DNA from: Zoogloea sp. | GTDB taxonomy: Bacteria; Pseudomonadota; Gammaproteobacteria; Burkholderiales; Rhodocyclaceae | Length of the DNA stretch: 35,892 nt | NCBI GenBank assembly: GCA_009026175.1 | Contig: WBTZ01000044.1 | Coordinates: forward strand, 1 to 35,892 | Direction of reading: 5' to 3' | Part shown: positions 22,901 through 30,688 of the stretch, one piece after another | Numbering within the stretch: position 1 is the first letter of the stretch | How the letters are laid out: each line of letters opens with the position of its first letter | Translations under genes and position numbers: made by a program | The notes under the pieces: generated by a model | What the model saw: the letters and a program-made list of their open reading frames with translations, nothing else | The model's database searches: none | What the model was told of the DNA's origin: nothing

Positions 22901-23086
22901 CTCGGTTTCCAGCGGTGAGTAGCCCGGGGCATGGGTGTTGATCTGGACCTGGACATTGGTGATGTCGGGCACGGCATCGATGGGCAGCTTCTGGTAGCTG
23001 AATATACCCAGTGCAGCCATCCCGAAGACGGCCAGCAGGATGAGCCAACGCTGCTCGATGGAGAAGCGGATGATGCGTTCAAACAT
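19919..23086 (-). CDS. czcA: CzcA-type heavy-metal RND efflux pump
   Basis: A 1055-aa inner-membrane pump of the HME-RND family that drives Co/Zn/Cd export with protons as part of a CzcCBA tripartite complex. It has the N-terminal membrane segment (IIRFSIEQRWLILLAVFG), two large periplasmic loops, and the diagnostic fourth-helix motif DFGIIIDGAVVIVEN, whose Asp and Glu carry protons. The DFG...DG...EN pattern fits the divalent-cation (CzcA) rather than the Cu/Ag (CusA) class. The C-terminus (HGSDDDNRKDDF) is acidic. It follows czcB by 15 bases. Length is normal. Confidence 0.95.
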   Translation of the reverse strand: MFERIIRFSIEQRWLILLAVFGMAALGIFSYQKLPIDAVPDITNVQVQINTHAPGYSPLETEQRVTYPIETVMAGLPNLVQTRSLSRYGLSQVTVIFKDGTDIYFARQLVNERIQGARDKLPAGISPALGPISTGLGEIYLWTVEAREGARKPDGSPYTATDLREIQDWIIKPQLRNVPGVTEINSIGGFAKEYQVAPLPERLAAYGMTLQEIVTALERNNGNVGAGYIEKRGEQYLVRAPGQVKTEEDIRNVIIGTAQGLPIRIRDVAEVGIGRELRTGAATDNGREVVLGTVFMLIGQNSRTVSQAVDRKMEEINRNLPTGVEAVTVYDRTTLVDKAIATVKKNLLEGAILVITILFLFLGNIRAALITACIIPLAMLFTFSGMVVNKVSANLMSLGALDFGIIIDGAVVIVENCVRRLAHTRASLGRPLNRTERFHEVFKASRESRRALLFGQLIIMVVYLPIFALTGVEGKMFHPMAFTVVIALLGAMILSVSFIPAAVALFIGDNVSEKENRLMQLAKETYAPVLQWAMNAKPVVLTFALVTVIFSGLITTRMGSEFIPNLNEGDFAIQALRIPGTSLTQSVAMQRQLESRLKEKFPEVERVFARTGTAEIASDPMPPNISDGYIMLKPERDWPEPRRTRDALLEAIQAEVASLPGNSYEFSQPIQLRFNELISGVRSDVAIKIFGDDMEVLNGSAAEIAAMLQKIDGASEVKVEQTTGLPVLTVQIDREKSSRYGLNVGDVQDAVATAIGGREAGTVFEGDRRFDIQVRLPDNLRSDLEAIKRLPIPLPRGGATGDSRANFIPLAEIASLDLSPGPNQVSRENGKRRIVVSANVRGRDIGSFVAEAEQGLAQIKVPTGYWTSWGGTFENLQSAAARLQIVVPVALLLVFVLLFAMFGNIKDGLLVFSGIPFALTGGIIALWLRGIPLSISAAVGFIALCGVAVLNGLVMIAYIRSLREEGQALDPAIHEGALTRLRPVLMTALVASLGFVPMAIATGTGAEVQRPLATVVIGGILSSTILTLLVLPLLYRLAHGSDDDNRKDDFASEKS

Positions 23087-23101
23087 GATCGTCCCCTTCC
23101 C

Positions 23102-24685
23102 TCAGTGCGCATGCTCAGCGGAGCCCTTGCCGATTTCCGCCTTCAGCACGAAGCTGCCGGCTGCGGCGTAGGGCGTGCCGGCCTTGAGGCCAGACAGAAT
23201 CTCGGTGCGCGTCTCATCACTGCGCCCGGTCTGAACGGGCTGCGTCACAAAACCATCGCCGACCCGGACGAACACAACACTTTTTCCATCCATACTTTGA
23301 ATGGCTTCAGAAAGCACGGCGACCGGCACTTCGGTTTCGTTCGAGATCACTTCCACATTGACGAAGAGTCCAGGGCGCCAGCTTCCCTGGGGATTCGACA
23401 GGAGTACCCGGGCGCGTGCCGTACGGGTCTGCTCACCGATAAGCGCACCCACGTAGGCCACCGTGCCGGTCGCTGTAGAGTCGAAAGACGATGCTCTAAT
23501 GGTGACTTTCTCTCCAACCCTGACTCGGACCAGATCCTTGGCCGGCACACTGATTTCCGCCCATACAGTGGTCAGGTCGGAGATCGTGAACACCTGGCCG
23601 TCTTCCTTGACCGCTTCACCCAGGGCAATATGCTTTTCGACAACCATGCCATCAAAAGGCGCACGCAGCACATAGCGGTTGAGGCCGCCATCCGAATCCA
23701 CACTTGCACCGATGGCGGCAAGCTTCTGCTGCACGTTGGCAACGGCAATTTCGGCCTCGCGCAGCACCTGCCGCGCCTGCAGGTAGTCCTGCTCGGCGGA
23801 GATTTTTTGCTCCCACAGCTTCTGCTCCCTCTCATAGGCTGTTCTGGCAAAGCTCAACCGCTTCTGAGCCGCCATCAACTCGCTACGTTGTTCAGAGAGC
23901 GCCGGGCTGACCACCACGGCCAGCACCTGCCCCTTCTTGACGAGCTGTCCCAGATTCGCCGAGACACTCTCAACCACCCCGGGAACCCGGGGAACGACGT
24001 GTGCCGTACGATCCTCATTGAAACGAATCTCACCTGGGAGTTGCAGAGACGATCGAATCCGGGCGGAACCGGCTTTGTCGATCTCCATACCTGCAGCCTT
24101 GATCTGTTCGTTACTGAGTTCGACCTTGCCTTCCTCCCGGTTCAGCGTAAAGCGCCGGGTTTGAGATCCGGTCTCGACGACGACAACAGCGTCGAAGACG
24201 TGGGGCTCGGCGATCGTCGCCCGCGTTTTCAGGCTGTCCTTGTCGCCAACAAACTCCATCCGCTCCACTTCACCCGTCGGTCGAGTGAGCGTAAGGTGGG
24301 CTTTGACGACGCCCGGTGCAATGGGTTTGCCATTATCGAGAAGCCAGACGCGCATGACAGGCTCGCCAGCACTTTCATCCAGCTTGATCTCGGCACTGGT
24401 GGTACCGTCCGTAATGAGCGTTCCGCCGTGCTCTCCCGAGAGAGCGGCTTCGGAATGGTGCTCGGCATCGCCATGAGAGGCATTGTCGGCATGTGCCTTT
24501 TCTGCCTTTGTGCCGTGATGCTCGGCATCACCATGTTCATCCGCGTGGGCATGGCTCTCGCGCTCCGAAGCACCTCTCCCACTATGCAGAATGAAGCCAC
24601 CTGCCGCACCGCCAAAAGCGATGATCAGGGCTACGGCGATCAGCTGTTTTCGGCTGATCCGGGTCGTCATGTTTTTCAGATTCAT
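23102..24685 (-). CDS. czcB: CzcB-type membrane fusion protein
   Basis: A 527-aa periplasmic adaptor linking CzcA to CzcC. An N-terminal membrane anchor (KQLIAVALIIAFGGAAGGF) is followed by a metal-binding-like His/Asp/Glu-rich region (residues about 38-85, with HADEHGDAEHHG and SHGDAEHHSE). A barrel-sandwich domain (HVVPRVPGVVESVSANLGQ) is split by a long coiled coil (QRSELMAAQKRLSFARTAYE onward), and the RND-adaptor ending PVQTGRSDETRTEILSGLK follows. The His-rich insert suggests zinc capture in the periplasm. Gaps to czcC and czcA are 18 and 16 bases. Confidence 0.93.
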   Translation of the reverse strand: MNLKNMTTRISRKQLIAVALIIAFGGAAGGFILHSGRGASERESHAHADEHGDAEHHGTKAEKAHADNASHGDAEHHSEAALSGEHGGTLITDGTTSAEIKLDESAGEPVMRVWLLDNGKPIAPGVVKAHLTLTRPTGEVERMEFVGDKDSLKTRATIAEPHVFDAVVVVETGSQTRRFTLNREEGKVELSNEQIKAAGMEIDKAGSARIRSSLQLPGEIRFNEDRTAHVVPRVPGVVESVSANLGQLVKKGQVLAVVVSPALSEQRSELMAAQKRLSFARTAYEREQKLWEQKISAEQDYLQARQVLREAEIAVANVQQKLAAIGASVDSDGGLNRYVLRAPFDGMVVEKHIALGEAVKEDGQVFTISDLTTVWAEISVPAKDLVRVRVGEKVTIRASSFDSTATGTVAYVGALIGEQTRTARARVLLSNPQGSWRPGLFVNVEVISNETEVPVAVLSEAIQSMDGKSVVFVRVGDGFVTQPVQTGRSDETRTEILSGLKAGTPYAAAGSFVLKAEIGKGSAEHAH

Positions 24686-24703
24686 CCTGGAATCCTCCTT
24701 GCG

Positions 24704-25996
24704 TTATTCAGAGATACGATCAGCCAGAAGGCGATCGATTTCGGCCGAGGCTCGATGGGTGTCGGTCAGGGCGCGCAGATATTGGCTGCGTGCCTGAAAC
24801 AGCGTCCGCTGGGCATCAAGGACATCGAGAAAGCTGAATTTGCCCAGCTCAAAGCCCTTTGTTGCGTTCTCGTAGGCCAGTTGTGCCCCGGGCAGCACGT
24901 CGCGCTGCAGGGATTCGAGTTCAAGTCGGCTGTTGCTCAGCCGCTCACGGGCCTGCAGGACATCACCAGTCAGCCGAACCCGCAGGGCGGTATATTCATC
25001 CCGCGCCTTGTCCTCCCGCTTGAGGGCCTCGAGGAGGTTGCCGCGGTTGCTGTCAAGAACAGGTATTGGGATGGACACGCCCACTATGAGTTGATCTCGG
25101 CCAAGTTCCTCAGCGCGTTTCATCCCAACGCTGATTGTTGGATCGGGGATACGCCGGGCACGCTCCAGCGCAGTGACGGAGGTGCGCCGCGTGATCTCGA
25201 CCGAGGCCCGCTTTAGGATCGGTGACACCTCAATACGCTGTTCGACTGCATCAGACGACGGTACTGGAGGAAGCGAGTCGACGTCACCCTCCGCACGTTC
25301 GAAGAGGGGGATCGGATTGCCCCAAAGCCCCGTCAGTCGCTGCCGAGCAATCCGCAGCTCGCCTTGAGCCTGTGCCAACTCGACCCGGACTCCGGCTTCG
25401 GCGACGCGTGCCTTGGTCTCCTCCACAGGAGAGACCTTTCCGGCAATAACACGCTTGGAGACAGCCTCCGTGGCTCGCTCTGCAAGGATGACGGTCTCTT
25501 TCGCAAGCCGAGTCCGCTCTTGTGCCGAAAGTACGTCAAAGAAGGTGCTGATGACGGCGGCCCGGATCTCGGCACGGCGAGTGGCCAGTTCGATGTCAGC
25601 GAGGTCGCGGCCGCGCTCGGCAATCGCAATCCGGGCGCTGCGCTTGCCTGCGAGCTCAATGGGCTGGTTGATCTGTACGGTCGTAGTACGCGTCGTGCTG
25701 CGGGTGTCCTCTACAAGATACTCAATGGATGGATTGGGCCGGGCACGTCCCTGGATCACAGCGCCTTCACTGGCTTCGCGTTCACGAAGGGCGACGGTGA
25801 TATCAGGGTTGGCCTGGAGAGCCAGATCAAGCGCGGCGGCGAGCGTCAACGGGCCACCGGCTTCGACGGGGAGTTGATTGCGTAAGACGGTTTGCGTGGA
25901 AAGTGATGTCGGCATCTGAGCCGAGGCACCGAATGCGGTCGCAAAAAGGACCACGAACAGCGGGAATGCGGTTCTGAATGGCACGGGAGTGCGCAT
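24704..25996 (-). CDS. czcC: CzcC-type outer-membrane efflux protein
   Basis: A 430-aa TolC-family outer membrane factor. A signal peptide (FPLFVVLFATAFGASAQ) precedes two TolC repeats, the first beginning LTLAAALDLALQANPDI and including GRARPNPSIEYLVED, the second ending SFLDVLDAQRTLFQARS. It forms the exit duct of the CzcCBA complex. AAGGAG lies 6 bases before the ATG at 25996. An upstream in-frame start would add 18 residues ahead of the signal. It is transcribed with czcB and czcA, and czcI precedes it by about 135 bases. Confidence 0.92.
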   Translation of the reverse strand: MRTPVPFRTAFPLFVVLFATAFGASAQMPTSLSTQTVLRNQLPVEAGGPLTLAAALDLALQANPDITVALREREASEGAVIQGRARPNPSIEYLVEDTRSTTRTTTVQINQPIELAGKRSARIAIAERGRDLADIELATRRAEIRAAVISTFFDVLSAQERTRLAKETVILAERATEAVSKRVIAGKVSPVEETKARVAEAGVRVELAQAQGELRIARQRLTGLWGNPIPLFERAEGDVDSLPPVPSSDAVEQRIEVSPILKRASVEITRRTSVTALERARRIPDPTISVGMKRAEELGRDQLIVGVSIPIPVLDSNRGNLLEALKREDKARDEYTALRVRLTGDVLQARERLSNSRLELESLQRDVLPGAQLAYENATKGFELGKFSFLDVLDAQRTLFQARSQYLRALTDTHRASAEIDRLLADRISE

Positions 25997-26131
25997 TGAA
26001 ATCTCCTTGTTGTGAAGTCGTCGGCCGAAACCGACAGAACGACGAAACAAACGAGATCCGGCGCAGGCGCCGCTTGGAGGCGGGCTCTAAGTGGAACCTA
26101 AGTGGAAACTAAAGCAGGTCGCTGCGCCGAA

Positions 26132-26488
26132 TCAGAGCGCAGCAAGCCAGTTGGGCCGTTCGGGGCCTGGGGGAATGTGGGTGCGAAAGAAGGCTGGCGT
26201 TGATTCCGGTGCCGAGGGCACGGGGCACCGAGACAGGCAGAGCGTGTCCTGACCGAGAATCTTGAGGGCGCTGTAGTGGCACAGCCCACAGTCTCCATCA
26301 ATGGCGCCCCCCTCGCCAGAATCAGATTGCTTGGAGGCCTCGACCTTCGATGCTTGGTGCTCGTGACTGTGATGCCCGAAATGGCCGGCATTTTTCCCAG
26401 TCTCATGCTGGCAATAAGCCCCCACCGCCGACCAGCTAAGCTGAAGCGGCATAAATACAGCCAGAAGGAGGGCAACCCAAAAACGCAT
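26132..26488 (-). CDS. czcI: CzcI-like periplasmic regulator of Czc
   Basis: A 118-aa small exported protein. The N-terminus (FWVALLLAVFMPLQLSWSAV) is a signal sequence followed by GAYCQHETGKNAGHFGHHSH, then EHQASK and DGDCGLCHYSAL. These His/Cys patterns match CzcI, a small protein encoded at the head of czc operons and thought to modulate their expression. It precedes czcC in the same direction. Start at 26488 (second Met) is chosen from the CzcI pattern, and the ribosome binding site is weak. The exact role of CzcI is not settled in the literature I know. Confidence 0.78.
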   Translation of the reverse strand: MRFWVALLLAVFMPLQLSWSAVGAYCQHETGKNAGHFGHHSHEHQASKVEASKQSDSGEGGAIDGDCGLCHYSALKILGQDTLCLSRCPVPSAPESTPAFFRTHIPPGPERPNWLAAL

Positions 26489-26518
26489 GTCCAAAAGTAT
26501 ACCGGAAGATGTTTCAAC

Positions 26519-28777
26519 TCAGACGTGAACTGTGGCGGGCTGACTATCAGATTTCCCAAGGCGTAGTAGTCGCAGTCCGTTGCCGACCACCAATAAGCTG
26601 GCTCCCATGTCCGCAAACACTGCCATCCACATGGTGGCACTCCCTAGCAGAGCCAGGACCAGGAAGACTGTCTTGATTCCCAGTGCCAGAATGATGTTCT
26701 GCCAGAGGACCCGGTGCGTCGTGCTCGAGAGCTGAATGGCTTCAGGGATACGGCGCAGATCATCGTTCATGATCACGATGTCAGCAGCTTCCATGGCAGT
26801 ATCCGTTCCAGCGGCCCCCATTGCTATGCCGATATCGGCGCGAGCCAACGCAGGCGCATCGTTGATCCCATCACCGGTCATCGCCGCGGGGCCATATTCC
26901 TTCTGCAAAGCCTCAATGGCTTTGAGTTTGTCCTCAGGCAACAAGTTACCACGTGCATCGTCTAGACCCGCCTGCATGGCAACGGCTTTGGCTGTTGCTT
27001 GGTTGTCGCCGGACAGCATAGCCGCCTTGACCCCCAGAGTATGCAAGGCCGCAATAGCCTCCCGGGCATGCGGCTTGATCGTGTCGGCGACAGCGAAAAT
27101 CGCCAATACTCCGCTCGCGTTGGCTAGGAGCGTCATCGTGCGCCCCTGGGCCTCATGCTCGACAAGACGAGCTTCGATGGCGGCACTGCACAGCTTGCGC
27201 TCCTCGATCAATCGATGATTCCCAAGAATCAGGTCTTGACTACCGATACGCCCCTGAACACCGCGCCCCGGTAACGTCATGAAGCTATCAACCACCGCGG
27301 CTGTCGGCACCAGTGTCGTTGAAATAGCTTTCGACACGGGATGGCTGGAGAGCGCCGCTAGGCTACCGGCCCATTCCAAAATCACTTTTTCGGATAGGGT
27401 CTGGTCCAAGATTTCAGTTGCGACCAGCTTCGGCTTGCCCTCCGTGATCGTCCCCGTCTTGTCGAGGGCAATGACCTTGAGCTTACGGGCTTCTTCCAGA
27501 TACACGCCGCCTTTGATCAAAATCCCCCGACGTGCTGCGCTGGCGAGCCCACTCACCACCGTGACGGGCGTTGCAATCACCAAGGCACAGGGACAAGCAA
27601 TCACAAGAAGGACCAGTGCCTTGTAAATTGCCTGAGACCAGCTCCACTCCAACAACCACGGGGCTAGGAGCGCCACAGCCACCGCAAACACGAACACAGC
27701 GGGCGTGTAGAGGGCTGCGAAGCGATCGACAAAGCGCTGCATAGGCGCCTTGCTGCCTTGGGCTGCTTCAACCGCGTGGATAATCCGGGCCAGCGTAGTC
27801 TCAGTGGATCGGGCAGTCACCCTGAATTCCAGCAGCCCCGATTCGTTGATCGTCCCTGCAAAAACCGTGTCACCGATGGTCTTGTCCACCGGGAGGCTCT
27901 CGCCGGTCACCGACGCCTGATTGACCGCACTACTCCCAGCGCTCACGACGCCATCCAACGGAATGCGCGCTCCAGGCTTGACCCTGACGACTGCAGCAAG
28001 CATCACGTCGCGGGAGGAAAGCACTTCCCAGTTACCATTGGCTTGTTTCACTTCAGCGGTTTCGGGTGTGAGTGCGAGCAAACTCTTGATGGCGTTCCGC
28101 GCCCGATCGACAGACCTTGCTTCGATCAGCTCTGCAATGGCATATAAAGCCATCACCATGGCGGCTTCAGGCCACTGGCCGATGGCAAATGCACCTGTAA
28201 CCGCTACCGACATCAACGCATTGATATTCAGACGTCCCTGAGACAGTGCCGCAAGCCCTTTGCTGTAGGTAGAAAACCCCGCCATCACAATCGCCATGGC
28301 CGCCAAGCCCATCCCAGCCATCTTGGCTAGTAGAACTTCGGGCATTAGGTAAGCTAAGAGTTCTGCACCCAACGCCAGAACGAGCGCCATCGCAAGAACG
28401 GGAATACCGCGCGGATTAGCGTCGCGATCCTTGACCTCCCGCCCCCCCTGCTTGACAGGCTCAGATGCAAAGCCCGCCTTGCGGATGGCGTCAATGATTG
28501 TGGGCAGAGCGTCCTCCGGTGCATTGATGTGGAGGATACGAGCCGACAAATCGAATCGGAGCCCTTCGATAGCCTCGATATCCTCAACGGCCCTGCGGAT
28601 CTCGCTCTCTTCAGCAGGACAGTCCATTGCCGGAATGTGGAACATGAAGCTATCTCGCCTGGAGTCAGCTTGAAGGGTACGGTCCTTCCCAGGTACCGTT
28701 GATCCGTGGCATGTGCTACTGCAACCGTAGGATGGGGCTTCAGTATCAGATTTTAGACTTGCAAGCAGTGGTTTCAT
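26519..28777 (-). CDS. cadA: Cd/Zn/Pb-exporting P1B-type ATPase
   Basis: A 752-aa metal-exporting P-type ATPase. An N-terminal Cys pair (GCSSTCHG) and a heavy-metal-associated domain with AMDCPAEES are followed by membrane helices, the actuator domain (TGESLPV), the CPC metal site in helix 6 (Cys395 and Cys397 in CPCALVIATPV), the phosphorylation site Asp439 in DKTGTITEG, the HP motif (SSHPVSKA) and the hinge GDGINDAPALARADIG. The CPC plus MDCPAEE pattern fits the Zn/Cd/Pb (ZntA/CadA) group. ATG at 28777 is preceded by AAGGAG. It is divergent from the MerR-type regulator and probably controlled by it. Confidence 0.94.
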   Translation of the reverse strand: MKPLLASLKSDTEAPSYGCSSTCHGSTVPGKDRTLQADSRRDSFMFHIPAMDCPAEESEIRRAVEDIEAIEGLRFDLSARILHINAPEDALPTIIDAIRKAGFASEPVKQGGREVKDRDANPRGIPVLAMALVLALGAELLAYLMPEVLLAKMAGMGLAAMAIVMAGFSTYSKGLAALSQGRLNINALMSVAVTGAFAIGQWPEAAMVMALYAIAELIEARSVDRARNAIKSLLALTPETAEVKQANGNWEVLSSRDVMLAAVVRVKPGARIPLDGVVSAGSSAVNQASVTGESLPVDKTIGDTVFAGTINESGLLEFRVTARSTETTLARIIHAVEAAQGSKAPMQRFVDRFAALYTPAVFVFAVAVALLAPWLLEWSWSQAIYKALVLLVIACPCALVIATPVTVVSGLASAARRGILIKGGVYLEEARKLKVIALDKTGTITEGKPKLVATEILDQTLSEKVILEWAGSLAALSSHPVSKAISTTLVPTAAVVDSFMTLPGRGVQGRIGSQDLILGNHRLIEERKLCSAAIEARLVEHEAQGRTMTLLANASGVLAIFAVADTIKPHAREAIAALHTLGVKAAMLSGDNQATAKAVAMQAGLDDARGNLLPEDKLKAIEALQKEYGPAAMTGDGINDAPALARADIGIAMGAAGTDTAMEAADIVIMNDDLRRIPEAIQLSSTTHRVLWQNIILALGIKTVFLVLALLGSATMWMAVFADMGASLLVVGNGLRLLRLGKSDSQPATVHV

Positions 28778-28796
28778 GGCTCTCTCCTTTTCCATC

Positions 28797-28827
28797 ATTG
28801 AAAACCCTGTAGCAACTCCAGAGTCAA
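28797..28827 (-). promoter_or_regulatory. MerR-type cadA promoter with 19-bp spacer
   Basis: On the minus strand the -35 TTGACT (28827-28822), a 19-base spacer and the -10 TTCAAT (28802-28797) precede cadA. The spacer contains an imperfect dyad ACTCTGGAG/CTACAGGGT. A spacer longer than 17 bp plus a dyad is the hallmark of MerR-family activation by DNA distortion, pointing to the divergent regulator. Confidence 0.8.
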
Positions 28828-28890
28828 GGGGGTAAAGTGGTTATGCTCCTTAATCCACTTTTGAGCTCCTCTTGGGCTTCCGGCTCTACG

Positions 28891-29379
28891 ATGAAAATCG
28901 GTCAACTTGCGCAAAAAACGGGTACTGCAGTGGAGACCATTCGATATTACGAACGAGAAGGTCTTCTCCCACGTGCAGCTCGAACGGAAGGCAACTATCG
29001 AATATACGATGCCGGGCATCTTGAAATCCTCATGTTCATTCGACGTTGCCGTTCCCTAGACATGTCCCTGGACGAAATCCGGGTGCTTCTGCGTTTCAAA
29101 GAGAGCCCATCGAAAAGTTGCGAGAACGTTAACGCATTGCTCGACAACCATATCCGTCACGTTTCAGATCGAATATGGGATTTACAGCAACTGGAAAGAC
29201 AGCTACAGACATTGCGCGGGTACTGCCAAGAAGGCGGGCAAACTGCTGAATGTGGAATCTTGAACGAGTTGTCCCATGGGATAACTAAGTTATCTCCATC
29301 GCACGCACCAGAGAGCCACATTTCTTCAACACATGCCGGCGGGCGACGATTCACTGAACCAGAACATGGTGAAGACTGA
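28891..29379 (+). CDS. cadR: MerR-family heavy-metal regulator (CadR/PbrR type)
   Basis: A 162-aa regulator. The winged HTH is MKIGQLAQKTGTAVETIRYYE, given here in two parts as MKIGQLAQKTG and ETIRYYEREGLLP, followed by the dimerisation helix. The metal site is typical of Cd/Pb/Zn sensors: a Cys before the helix (SPSKSCENVN) and a C-terminal Cys pair (GYCQEGG, AECGIL). ATG at 28891 is the family start. An earlier in-frame ATG at 28843 would add unrelated residues. It is divergent from cadA and should activate it through the 19-bp-spaced promoter. The tail (SSTHAGGRRFTEPEHGED) is longer than usual. Confidence 0.9.
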   Translation: MKIGQLAQKTGTAVETIRYYEREGLLPRAARTEGNYRIYDAGHLEILMFIRRCRSLDMSLDEIRVLLRFKESPSKSCENVNALLDNHIRHVSDRIWDLQQLERQLQTLRGYCQEGGQTAECGILNELSHGITKLSPSHAPESHISSTHAGGRRFTEPEHGED

Positions 29380-29491
29380 CCATCGGCCGAAAAAAGACCG
29401 ACTGATCACTGCAGCAAATAGATTTCATTGAAGACGATATCCGGACTCACAGCGACAGGAGACTGCCCGCAATCAACTTGCAATCATCAAC

Positions 29492-29764
29492 TCAAGCAAT
29501 GCGCTTACCGCACTGCTCACAGAACTTGGCATTCGGCTGTGGCACAGCCCCACACTGAGGGCACTTTGTCGGGGCAAGTAAATTGCCGCATTGCTGGCAA
29601 AATCTAGCAGCTGGAACGTTAATCGTACGGCACTTTTCGCATACTATGCCCGAGTTACCACCAACATTTTGACTGGCTTGCCCATAGCCATGATGACCGC
29701 CTCCACCGTGATGGCTACCACCTCCGCTGCGATGCCCACCAAACAATTTATCAAAAACACCCAT
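29492..29764 (-). CDS. Zinc-ribbon protein with Gly/His-rich linker
   Basis: A 90-aa protein with a short amphipathic N-terminus (MGVFDKLFGG), a low-complexity Gly/His/Ser stretch (residues 11-35) and two double-Cys zinc ribbons: CEKCRTINVPAARFCQQCG and CPQCGAVPQPNAKFCEQCG. It resembles small double-zinc-ribbon proteins of unknown function found in many bacteria. The His-rich linker beside a zinc/cadmium export cluster might bind metal, but that is only suggestive. ATG at 29764 with AGAGG upstream is preferred over an earlier in-frame start at 29833. Confidence 0.7.
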   Translation of the reverse strand: MGVFDKLFGGHRSGGGSHHGGGGHHGYGQASQNVGGNSGIVCEKCRTINVPAARFCQQCGNLLAPTKCPQCGAVPQPNAKFCEQCGKRIA

Positions 29765-29901
29765 GATTAACCTCTCATGAAATCTCAATGTCGTACCACT
29801 GCAAAAAAAAGGTGGAACCTCGTCCAAACGCAATTAACTATGATGCCGTTTTCCTTCAAGCCCGTCGCCACACCAAACTCTTAAGAGCATTCCCATGCGG
29901 A

Positions 29902-30486
29902 CTACCTCGCAATACTTCTCAACATCCAACCTATTTCACTGGCCTCCTCACTCGCCATCTGGAGAGCGAACTTGAACCGAAGAGTATTTTCTGCAAACTG
30001 AACTCGCTCAACGTCAACTTCAACGGTATTGCCATCAACCGAACCTTGCGAAGATACGCGATACTTACGCTTTAAATCCTGACCTTGATCTTCAGCTCTT
30101 GCAGCAATATGCGCTTTGGCATCGCCAATCATTTCCAGTGATGACGGCCGATACTGACTCGCCTCCAGCATCGCTGCACGCCAATCAAGATCCTTTGCTT
30201 TGTAATTAGGTGTATCTGCATTTGCAATATTTTCTGCTATCAACTGCTGCCGCTGAGCAAGAATATTCAAAGCTCGAAGGTCAAATTCAGCATCAACACT
30301 CCCCATCTCCGGCAGTGGCATGTGCCTTCCATTGGTTCGAAGTCCATTCAGGGTGGTTCTCTGCAAGGACTGATCCAACAATGCACGAAAGGTTTGACCT
30401 TCACTAAGAGCAACACCCGCCTTTCCCGAATCCAGCACGCCGTCCGCAAAGAAAGCCAAACCACCAAGCTTTAAGGAATAAGACAT
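29902..30486 (-). CDS. Orphan FlgB-like flagellar rod protein
   Basis: A 194-aa protein whose middle and end match FlgB, a proximal rod subunit of the flagellar basal body: DLRALNILAQRQQLIAENI, then ANADTPNYKAKDLDW, and at the end SVDGNTVEVDVERVQFAEN. FlgB is normally about 130-140 aa. Here an N-terminal extension of about 65 residues (SYSLKLGGLAFFADG...) is unusual. No other flagellar gene adjoins it, and the DNA is more AT-rich than the left part of the window. The start ATG at 30486 has a G-run upstream. It could be a transferred or repurposed copy. Function as a rod protein is unproven. Confidence 0.7.
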   Translation of the reverse strand: MSYSLKLGGLAFFADGVLDSGKAGVALSEGQTFRALLDQSLQRTTLNGLRTNGRHMPLPEMGSVDAEFDLRALNILAQRQQLIAENIANADTPNYKAKDLDWRAAMLEASQYRPSSLEMIGDAKAHIAARAEDQGQDLKRKYRVSSQGSVDGNTVEVDVERVQFAENTLRFKFALQMASEEASEIGWMLRSIAR

Positions 30487-30688
30487 ACGCCCCCCAAGGG
30501 CTTTTCAGCATTTCCTTAAAAGGATATCAGAGGAAAACGCATTCGCAAGCTCATTCAAGGGCACATGACAAAACTGTCATTTCTTCGTCCGTTAAATGTC
30601 AGAGATCACCATGTAGGATCATTCATGTAAACAGCCCCGTCACGATTGAGACATTTCGGCCACGCAACAAAAAGTGGAAGTACTTTTG

